Assembly (NCBI GenBank): GCA_029718625.1 | Contig: CM056377.1 | Coordinates: 108,207,034-108,271,033 of the forward strand | DNA length: 64,000 nt | Reading direction: 5' to 3' | Source: Synaphobranchus kaupii | Taxonomy: Eukaryota > Chordata > Actinopteri > Anguilliformes > Synaphobranchidae | Shown: positions 47,775 to 59,700 of the stretch, in pieces | Numbering within the stretch: the first letter of the stretch is position 1 | Layout: the number at the start of each line of letters is the position of its first letter | Notes under the pieces: generated by a model | Told to the model about the DNA's origin: nothing | The model's database searches: none | The model's input: only the letters and a program-made list of their open reading frames with translations | Position numbers and translations under genes: made by a program

Positions 47775-50700
47775 GGGTAATGGATTAGACACAGTGGGCA
47801 GCTGGACTAAAATAGGAGAGAATATACATTTTTAATCTCCAAAGGAAAAAATGTATTTAGCCACCAGCATCTCGCATACAATTAACAAGCGTTTTAAGAC
47901 TCCGCACATCATAAGAACCAGTTACATCCTACTAAAATAAACACATAACCAAAAAAACAAAACAAAAAAGGTGTATTTTAATGTTACTGTGATTGAATAA
48001 ACAAATTAAGATACCACTTAACTGCTGCTATAAAACTGCAGCCTCCTTGTCAGGACATGGCTGTCATCCGTGACAATTTTACTGCTAAACCTTTTGTGTG
48101 GCTGTATGTGCTTTCTAAATCAGCTGACTAATTAATTACTTCAATCATTCATTATTTATATGGTTTTGACATATTTGTTCTGTTGTTGGGGAATAAAAAA
48201 ATCTCTCTAGAAAGTGGGTAGAGGCCTCAATATGCAATTCAATCATCAAGCTTATGTTAACAATAGAAACAGATTAAAATGCATCATAAAATGCAAGTAA
48301 GTCGTACCTCCTGCAGGGGGCAGTAGCGGTGGGCATACCACTCCTGGGAATAGAGACAGATCAGGACCCCCTGTCCCAGGAAGAGCGAGGTCCACATGAT
48401 CACGTTCCAGATTGGACCCTTTCTCCGATCATGGAGGATGAAATTGAACACCACTGATAGCGGTTTAGGTCAGGTGATAGGACGGGGGGAAGAAGAACAA
48501 ATGGAGAAGACGGGCATGAGAAACAAAACTGCGATCACTAACCAACGTTTAATCTTTTATTGTTAACAGATGTGGAGAAGGATCCGCTAAATACCCGCAG
48601 CTCTGTCCACAGTTTTGCACCATGTTCTGGTGCCGTAAGCTCGAGTGAACCCTCCATGTTAGCCTCCGTGTATAACACAGAACTTTATGCTCACAAGACT
48701 GACTGCACTAATCATTACACGTAGTCACGTTACTAGTTTCGCATTGTGGAATTCACTTAAATGCATTTAAGTAGAGTGAAATGCAGTGGCTCGAGGATTT
48801 CATTACGTTCTTCCAGTTTCGTTCGCTGCTGTATAGGGGGGAAAAGCGAGAGGTCTTACTCCCGAAGCACATGAAGAGGCAGAAGAGAACGGGGTAGAAG
48901 AAGCCGAAGCAGATGGCCAGGACGTACTCGTGCGCCACCGCGGAGACGGTGAACACACACAGCATGGCCGTTGCCCGGAACCGCTTCCCTGACATCTGTG
49001 GGAGAGTGAAAGAAAGAAGCCAAACAGAGGACTGTGTTATTTTGTACAGTACGATAAATACTTGGTTGACTCGCTAGTATTGCTAGTTGGATATTCCCTC
49101 CAAAAAGAGGCAACTTGTTAAACTTAAAACTGCTCTGTCATATAAATCAAAACATTCGGTTTTAACTGTAGGGAAAAGTGGGAGGAAAAACCAATAATGT
49201 GAATTTGCATTAACATTCAGAAATAAATGTTTTCAAAACTATATTTTATTGGCTGCTTTGAACCATTTTCAGACAAACTTAATTGACATTAACATATAAC
49301 ATAAATGCCAGCAACAAATACAAAAGAATATAAAAGGATCACAATACAGAGTTAATGGAGACCAATGGCAAACAACTCACCCACAGGAAGTCCCGGTATA
49401 TGTAATTATACAGCCAATCATGTACTACCACATTCCAGGTCCTGTAGTAATTGGCATACGATGTTGAATTCCACCAATCCTGAACATTTAAATGGATACA
49501 TAGAGAGATATCAACATTTTTTCCCATACTCCGCTGTGCTGTAGACAAGCGTACTAAATGGGACTGCTTCCAATGTGACCTTTAATCAGTGCAGTGAACC
49601 CCTCCCAGCTGTGTCATATCAGAGAGGAAATGAAGGACGAACGATTTTTCCCACCATACCTTGTAAAACATCCTGTCGGCGAATCGCAGCATCTCTGCAA
49701 AGGCATTTAGCCAGCAGTGCAGGAAGGCAAAGAAAGCCAGGAAGAGAACCAGCACTCCTGCAGCGAGAGAAATCAACATGGCGACCGATAAACTACAGAC
49801 ATAAGCTGGAAACTACAGACATAAAAATAAATAAGAACCAGTATCATTCAAATTAGAATTCCAATTTATATCAGATTTTTATAAAGTGATGCCCTTGTGA
49901 TCGCCTAGCCATGCCCTTGCTGCAGCGATGGCTTAAGAGTGTGCACTGGGAAAAAAACCTGTCTTAACCAGTGTTTTGTCTTGTAATGAGACTTATTTTT
50001 TCCTCTCTCAAGTAGAAAAATAATAGCTGGTTTTAAGTTACTTTTATCTTTACAAGTGAAATTATCTTACCCCATTGTCTAATCTTGAAATGAGTCAAAC
50101 GGTCTCACCTCATTGGCAATCTTTTTGTCTTATTTAGCAAAAAAGCAATAGAAATAAGATTATAAGTTTAAATGTAAGACTAAAATATTCGTCTTATTTT
50201 GACTTATCTTGCAGTGTGGGTGTGTCGTACCTGGCAGGATGGAGTTGAACACGCAGAGGACCATCACCCGCAGGTCAAAGAGCTGCAGGTTTATGCTGCG
50301 GAACTGCGGGATGCAGAGGCGCACAAAGACGTAGTACGCATAGAACAGACAACCCAGCACCTGCGATTAAAAACACGTCCGTCTGCTTATTCAACAGCAT
50401 AGATAAGACAACCCAGCACCTGCGATTAAAAACATGCCTGCGTGCTTATTCAACAGCATAGAACAGACAACCCAGCACCTGCGATTAAAAACACGTCCGT
50501 CTGCTTATTCAACAGCATAGAACAGACAACCCAGCACCTGCGATTAAAAACACGTCCGCGTGCTTATTCAACAGCATAGAACAGACAACCCAGCACCTGC
50601 GATTAAAAACACGTACGCCTGCTTATTCAACAGCATAGAACAGACAACCCAGCACCTGCGATTAAAAACACATCCGTCTGCTTATTCAACAGCATAGAAC

Positions 50701-53700
50701 AAACAACCCAGCACCTGCGATTAAAAACACGTCCGCATGCTTATTCAACAGCATAGAACAGACAACCCAGCACCTGCGATTAAAAACACGTACGCCTGCT
50801 TATTCAACAGCATAGAACAGACAACCCAGCACCTGCGATTAAAAACACGTACGCCTGCTTATTCAACAGCATAGAACAGACAAACCAGCACCTGCGATTA
50901 AAAACACGTCCGTCTGCTTATTCAACAGCATAGAACAAACAACCCAGCACCTGCGATTAAAAACACGTCCGCATGCTTATTCAACAGCATAGAACAGACA
51001 ACCCAGCACCTGTGATTAAAAACACGTCCGTCTGCTTATTCAACAGCACAGAACAGACAACCCAGCACCTGCAATTAAAAACACGTACGCCTGCTTATTC
51101 AACAACATAGAACAGACAACCCAGCACCTGCGATTAAAAACACGTCCGTCTGCTTATTCAACAGCATAGAACAGACAACCCAGCACCTGCGATTAAAAAC
51201 ACGTCCGTCTGCTTATTCAACAGCATAGAACAGACAACCCAGCACCTGCGATTAAAAACAGGTACGCCTGCTTATTCAACAGCATAGAACAGACAACCCA
51301 GCACCTGCGATTAAAAACAGGTACGCCTGCTTATTCAACAGCATAGAACAAACAACCCAGCACCTGCGATTAAAAACACGTCCGTGTGCTTATTCAACAG
51401 CATAGAACAGACAACCCAGCACCTGCGATTAAAAACACGTCCAGGTGCTTATTCAACAGCATAGAACAGACAACCCAGCACCTGCGATTAAAAACAGGTA
51501 CGCCTGCTTATTCAACAGCATAGAACAAACAACCCAGCACCTGCGATTAAAAACACGTCCGCGTGCTTATTCAACAGCATAGAACAGACAACCCAGCACC
51601 TGTGATTAAAAACACGTATGCCTGCTTATTCAACAGCATAGAACAGACAACCCAGCACCTGCGATTAAAAACATGTCCACCTGCTTATTAAACAGCCTTC
51701 CTCCACCAAGTCCCATCACCAAGTGCTGCTACTGCAGTGATACAGATTCACAAACTGTACCTGTAAAAATTTAGTGGTCACATAGCCCCATCTGATGACT
51801 GGGTTCCTGCAAATAAAATAAAATAAAATAAAATGAAGCTCGGATAGTAACTATGACAACCCTGTAAAGCTGGGACTAGGAATTAGTGTATGACGCCATT
51901 GAGTTTTACTGTGGTGTGTTTAACTTTGATGCGTCTTACATTCAGCAAGCTAAGGTGATTCTGTACTTAAGCTGTAGGTTGCTGTAATAAAAACAGACTT
52001 AAGTTAACATGGACCATTGTTGGTAAAAGGTGTGATAATGTCATTAGCTAATCTCAGAAAATTGTTTCTTGTTTACTATAAGGATCCCTATACACTAATG
52101 CAATTGCAATCAGCTAGTCATCCTGGGGTCCAAATGGCAGAAGATCTTGTTGACACAGGTCTTTTGAAATATCAAACTGTAGGAGTGTGCAAACTAACCA
52201 AACTTTTTAAACATTTAAAACCCAGTTTGTGGTGCCATTCTTTCTGTTTGTATTTTGCCCTTTTTAAACAGAGCTAAATGAACCCTGCTCATAAATGCTC
52301 CAAATCAAATAAAGAAAAGGAAGCGATTGCCAGGAATAGGAAGAGAATGCCAGGCCCTGGGAAAAGGCCTGAAGTGCCTGGCGTGGGCCACAATGTTTAC
52401 ATTGTGTTGCAAGTTACCGCGTGTTCTCAAATTTCTGGAAAGTGACATCACAACATAAGCCTACGCGTGAGAATTAAACTTGCACTCACACGCCCCACTA
52501 CTTTCAATATCATCAGAATGTGCCAAAGCATATACGACAGGGTCACAAACATCGAGCAACTGCTCTCCGCGAAGCTCCAGGGCACTCGGATTCGTGTGGC
52601 GGGCTCACCTGGGGTAGCTGTCTCTGTAGATAAGTGTAGGCTCACCTGGGGTAGCTGTCTCTGTAGATAAGTGTAGGGGCGAAGAGGAAGTACAGGTACT
52701 GAGTCAACTGGGGGATGACCACAGGAGCTGGGGAACGAAACGTCAGCATGCCATTTACATCAGATTTACAATATAGCAGCGAGGCTCTGTTCTGGTCGAA
52801 GACTGAATGCCTTACTCTTCTTGCCTTGTGCGGACACCAGCACCCTTGGGACATTCTCCCTGACAAAGGAATGTGCCTTCATCATCAAACGAACCTGCAG
52901 GGGGCAGAGCAGAGTCTTTATTTCCAGCTATCTTTTTTTTTTTTTCTCCTAATAATTTGGCGCCCAACACAGGGGCTTTGTGTCTCCAATTCCCACCCTA
53001 ATTTGAAATGTCCAATTGTTCCCTCAACCGCGTTCATGGAGCAACCCCACTGCACACAGGTTTATTTCCTATTATCTACCGACTGCGCCTATAATGACGT
53101 GACCCCGCGACGAGTCGACAAAAACAGCACAACAGACAATCGCAGAAGCGCCGATGTGACCGGATAATATAACAAGGGTGACGGTGCCCCCTGTGACAGC
53201 GGAGTACCTGTTCTAGGATGACGATGAAGCAGGAGGCGGGGGGAAAGCCGTTCTTCAGCACCACGTAGGTGGGCAGGAAGCCCAGGCCCAGCCCCTGATA
53301 CAGCAGGAAGGCTGACCCGGCCATAACGGAGCGCAAGGCGCGGTGCCGGGACGCCTGGTACTGACCGGCCCACAGGTGGAACAGGCCGTAGGGCACCACC
53401 AGTATCGACGAGAACATGCACAGCCACGTACACACCACCAGGGGGAGCTGCCCAAACGCATAGACCAGTAGGTCAAAGTCCAGGACCAGTCTGGAAAGAG
53501 CAAGGAGGGGAAGAAGCAATGTTAATATGATGCGGATCGTTCACAGACTGTGCCGTTTTAATCCCATTAGAAACACAAAGTATTATTGCAGTTGAATCAG
53601 ATGGGAGTGGTGACTCGCCTGCCCTCATCAATGAAGTCCACCACCAGGGTGCTGAGGATGAAGAGTATCAGCAGTGCGATGAACATGTGGTAGATGGTGC

Positions 53701-56700
53701 GGATATGGTTCACCTCAAACAGCTCACTGTGGGAGAGTTAATGGGAAACACAGGCAGGGCTGCCATTTGTCTTTTTATATTTTTACTTTCAATTATCTAG
53801 TTATTTATCCACGTATATTTAAATCTTATTATTCAATTCATACGGACATGGTCATTATATTCGGGGCGCAGAATGCGCTTTCTTCTGCCCGTGTCTACAT
53901 ATGCATAGTGCACTATGAGCATATTGTGGTTATGGTATCTTGGTCTGTATTTGTACATACAGTACGTGCGCATGGTGTGTCTGAATTATAGGGCTGGGCG
54001 ATATACAACATCGATAATTATCGAATGCAATAACGGACGTTGCCACCATGTGGGGCGCCTTTCTTTTCGTCTTTTTTTCTTTAAGTATACCCAATATACG
54101 GCAGTAAACATCCAAACTTCAGAGGCCGCGTGAAATGCTTCCGGGAAAAAACATCACCGCTGATATCTATTGAGTGTTGATAAGCCAACTAGCAGCAAGG
54201 TCGTACAGCTTTCACGTGATCATGTGATGTGTTTTTTCAATCACATGAAAGGTGCAATGCCTTTCTGTGATTGTCCGTCTTATCAACGCGCAGTAGACAG
54301 TGATGACGTTTTTTTCCCCGGAAGAATTTCACACGGGTTTTGAAGTTTAGATTACTACCGCATCAGGTATAATTAAAGAAAAAAAGACGAAAAACCCCAC
54401 ATGCTGGCAACGGCCGTTATTGCAATCGATAATTATCGTTGCGATATATCGCCCAGCCCTACTGAATTATTCATTGATTCTTTAATTTGAAGACGATGCA
54501 TATAAAAACCGCGCCGGGGGGGTTTCAATCACACAACCTGGCGATCTCACACCCGGGCTCAGGACTCACTCTAACAGGGACCGGCGGACCACAAACAGCT
54601 TGCCTTGATCTTGAGGGGTCCGCAACTGCCTGCAGAGGCAACGAAAAAGAGCGCTAAACGCACCTCTCCACAGTGACCCGACGACAGACAGCAGGGCAGA
54701 GCGAAAGAGGGAAAGAAAGCCAGAATGCGACACGGACACAGAGTGGGACGTACTGACAGAGTGACGCACGGACACAGTGAGAGAGAGAGGGCACACGGCC
54801 CAATGAGCAACAGTATACAGGCATAAATAAAGGGAGCCAAGCAGCTCAGACAGTCAAAGTTCACCCACACACCACCATATGGTTTTGAAAGTATTAAACA
54901 CTGGGAAAGTTCATTTCACTGACAAAATACATTATTATTGTAAGGAAAAAACAATAAAAATGTATTGGCTTATAGTGGTTGTGTGTTTAATGGAAGAACG
55001 TCCTTCTTGTAATGTCTTTACCTACAAGGATGGAGCATACCAAATTTTGCACAAAGGAACCATGGCGTTGAGAAGATGCCTTGCCCTGCACATGCTAACG
55101 TCATTACTTCGACGCTAGTCTATTGTGTATATGGTACATTTGCTATGAAGGCAGAGACAGAGGGACATAGAGAGGGCTTCACCCAAACCTGAGTTTGCTC
55201 CGCTCCTTATCGCACAGCGTTGGAGAGAAGAAGGAGGAGACTGAGGGGGTGTCCAGACAGGTCGACTCCTCTATCAGGCTGTCCACAAACTCGTTCACCT
55301 GAGAGTCCAGCTGCTTCATCAAATCTGCCTTCAGGTGCTAAAACCCACCAGGAAGAAAGGAGTGTCACCATTACTCAGATGTCGCAGAAACTGCATCTGT
55401 TCTGCTAAACTCCAGCAGCTGTCACGAGTAGTGATTCAAACACCTAATCACCGTGGAGGAAAACACTCAGCCGAAACCCAGTAAGATTCATTCTGATCAG
55501 AACAATTTCGGGCAATGGCACTACCAGAATCATTATACACAATTATCACTGCCTCCAATAAATGATTCATTAAAACCGTGTTAGAAGTCACTTTCAAAGT
55601 ACAAACATTTCAGAGTTGAAAATCATCGCCATTCCTAATGCGTTCATATCTCAGAGATTCTACTGTATGTCTTAGAAGTTCTCACCATTCTCTCTGACAT
55701 GAATGATTACTTGGAAATCAGTAATGGCTAAAATATATTTTGTGCAGCATGAAGACCTACATTGAGAGATTGTGTGGGAATAATGTCCTACCATTAGCTT
55801 AACTGCCGTTGGAAATGAACAAAATGCAAATAAGGAGAAAAAACAACAACCAACCAACTCCTAAAGATGTGTGTGGACTGGGATTTGTACTGAGATATAC
55901 CATGCTTAGAGCTGAGAGTTACTGGTGGCAAAGTGCAGACAGAACTGGCTGGTGGGCTCTCATGATGACAGCTTCCTGTTTTTGCTGTAGCGGTCATCCT
56001 TCACTTCAGGATGAGCGCCACGGGGGAGCGACATGGCAGGGGAGGTAAAATACTTTTTCCAACTACATATCAAAATCTCCTCTAATCTTCCCTGCTTCCT
56101 CTTTCTCAACAACACAGGAAGCAGCTCAGACCACAGCTCTCTGAAAACATAGGAAGTCGGCCGCTTACAGCGACTCACTGGTAAAACACACCGATATCTG
56201 AACGTGCTACATCATCAGATATCTCCTCGCTGTACAGCCGTTTGCCTCGGCATAACATATAAAGCGTAGACCACAAAGTCATTTATGCAGTGCAGTTCCT
56301 CCCATATTTCAGCTCCCCCGTTCCATTACTTAAACACAGTCACCTCCTCTGACCTCACGCTAAAAGCCGATATGCTCACTCTGCCAGGCTGAAATGTATT
56401 TAGCCAAGGCTGAAAGAGCAATATACTTTCTTTTTTAAACAACTTTTAATCCCTTATTTTACTTTTCTCCAAAGTTGGAATGCCCAGTCAAAGTAGGGTG
56501 TCTATCTCATGTGCAATGTGCCGTCGGTTCGGGAAAAACACAGCGCAAAGTGTCCGCCAGAGCGCGTGCAAGCCCGCTGACGCTGCCTTTCACCCAGCGG
56601 TCCGTCAGCCGAGCTGCTCAGCCATTACACTGGAGCAATGCACATCCTAATGCAGCAGGCACCAGCGTGACTGCAGGCACACTGACCAGCGCAGTCACTC

Positions 56701-59700
56701 GTACACAACGAGGAGGCGGGGGGGGGAGTGCCAAATGACACCCTACGGCGCCGATTATCTGTCACCCTGCGGCAGGCCAGCCACAGTGAGAACTGGCAGT
56801 CAGGGTTTTATACAGGACCGTAGGGCTTATCATTGTACCAGGGAGCAGTGCTTTAACCTGGTTGCGCGACCAAGGGCGACCATGCCTTATACGTCTAAAA
56901 CTTTCACCACTTCTTCTATTGGCATAATAGCACAGTGCAAAAACAAAAGACTATTTCAATCGCCCCAAAAGACACACTGTATGCGCAGGCAGGCATTTGC
57001 GCTCACGCGCACGCACAAACACACACACGTACAATGCAAAGCATCTTGAGAGATGTTTAATATGATCAGATTACAGCTCGCAAAGGATTACGGGAGACTT
57101 AAGTCTGCTGCAGGGATTCAGTACTTTGAAAGGAAAGATCAGGCTACAATGCTGTCAAAACGCAACAACTTTGCAATATTATACACTACTCGTCTGTACT
57201 AAACTGGATACGACCGATGTCACAGGGTATGCGTGAATACAGGACAAGTTTGAAGTGAGGCAGAGCTCAACACAAGATCCTTCTGCTTGAAGGGTACTGC
57301 ACAAAATGTGTGGCTCTGATCCCTGATTTTACACCGTCATCTCTGTCTGCCACAGCTTCACAAGTACATTCTGTAGTAGGTCTGACTGTTGCTTTTGTGG
57401 TCTCTGATACATAAAATGCTCTGCTGTTTACTGATTCTAACATGACATAAGCTGTATTTTGGTGGCTGGTGAATGAGTTCTTTTCGCTCGGGTTAGTACC
57501 TCCACCTTCATCTTTAGCTGCAGTTTCTTGCGGATGACATGCTCCACCTCCATATTTCCTGAAGTGAACAAAAAACAAACAAAAAACATGTCATGCTTTG
57601 GTCATCTTAAGAAAGTCTTCGTCATATATACGTCACATAGTGATCCCGGTTCCCTTTTAATGCCGTTGGTTCTGCTTTGCACCTCTTTAAGCTTTCACAT
57701 ACAAACACAAGGAAAAATCAGGGGCCCATAACAAGACATAATACACAAATATAGACTGAAGAATCGGATGACGAATCTGGAGTAATTTGATGCCAAATTT
57801 GATAACTTTTGTCAAGAATCAACAGAATGAGAGAGTAAATTCAGGTTTTATGGTGCAAAACACAGTTAATCTTGCCAAACGTAGCACTGTCTGTGAACAC
57901 ACTGTGTGCAGGAATGACTCTGTGCTGTTGCTAAGGAACCTAGGATGCCAAATATTTGATTAGGACAGAGGTCAACACCGCAATTTAAATTTTATGGATC
58001 ACTGGCAATGTCAATACGCCAGCTGGTGTGATAAGCTATTATTATTGAAAATTGAATCTGGTGTGGGTAACAATAACCAGAAGATCAATGGCCACAGATA
58101 AATGAGCTAAACCAGTACTTTAGTTAGAGTACAGGCCTGATTCTCCTTCTATGTGTACAGGTTTTTTCACTTTGTTGGTATTACATTATCAGTTTATTTA
58201 GCAATTATATGGTAAAACTCAAGTAGAAACTCAATGTTAGGCATATGATAGATTTGCACTTACAGCGCTATTGAGTGAGACCCAGCAGGGGGAGCCCTGG
58301 ACTGGTGGCGACAGGTTCTTTTTAAACGTTTGTTTATGAACGGTAGCATAGCATTGTGAAGCCCTCCCGTTTTATCACTGAAGACTGGCCTTGGGGGGAA
58401 GATAACATCACCACAGCACATGAGCAGATGTGCTCTCACTACTACAGGGTTCACAGAAGGGTAATGAACAGTTAATGAAGGGTTCAGGAGGGGCGACGTG
58501 GAGTTCACTCTGGGTCACCACAGAGTACAGGAAAACCACACAGGCGAGGAGCGGCGCGGTCTGGGTGTTAACGGCCAAATTAACACTATGAAAGGCTGCC
58601 TGTGCTCAGAAGCAGGAAGCTTTTTTTGGTATGAACAAACCCATGACTCAGAGATGTGCAACCTCAAAAGTTACATGAATGAAAGGCAGACTAATCCATT
58701 GGTTAAATGTAGTTGTCAAAAAAAAAAAAAAATCTTTAAAGTTTTTTTAAGGATAAGGAGAAATCTTCCCTTCTTATGTATTTTTTCACTTTATTCAGAC
58801 GAGGGGACGCAGGGACGGTTGAAGATAGAGACGGAATCACAGTACAGAAAATGCCGTGGTGGAGACTTGAGCCCCAGGGTGTGGTTTGTATAGGGGTTGA
58901 GACTGAGTCAGCCGCCCTATTGATTGTACCTATTTAAATGCATGTAAAAAAATAAATAAATTCATCCAAACAACAAACACAACCGATAATCCTGAAATTT
59001 GTTACCTCATCTCTCAATGATTTAAATGTACGTGTGCGAAGACTATAACAGTGTTCCTAGGTTTGATGTTGTCTCTCTTTAAATCAATAGGGCAGTAGAA
59101 CAAAGGTTAAAAACTTTTGTCTTCCATTTGCATCAGAGAGTTGTGATGAACAGTGGGACAGCCACTGGACACAATCTAACCGGCACAATTCCCTGTGGTA
59201 GAGGCACAGCTTAAAATACACGATTTATATAAATACAAGTTTATATATACAAGTATATATATATAGTTTTTCCAAAGGAGAAAACTGAGACAAAAAAAAA
59301 TAAATCTATAGTTCCGTGTCAAATCAACCATAGTAGATAAAATGCTATCTGACAAAGATTCTTTTCATGAACAAAGGTCAAGTTGACTGCTTTTTTATAT
59401 CAAAGGTCAAGAGAAATGCGGTGCGCAATGGAGTGTTGAAGAGCCTCATACAGAAAGTCAATTTAGAAGCGAGCACTTGAGCTAGATAATGACCTCGCTT
59501 TTACTGCCTCTCTGGTTCAGGCCAGACCTGCATCCTTGTTATGCTTGAGATGAGAGGCAGTACTGTAGCCAGCCACGTTGAATAAAATAATGATACACGA
59601 TGAAGGAAAATGATTCAAGCTTGCTGACAACGCACAGGGCATGTAACAGCAGCGCCCACAAAAGACTGATTGGCACAACCCAGTTATGCAGTACTCACAC

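Noticed and set aside
52448..52645. 65-aa minus frame after SOAT1 exon 8
   Set aside because: It is read-through of the duplicated donor region in a shifted frame, not a separate gene.
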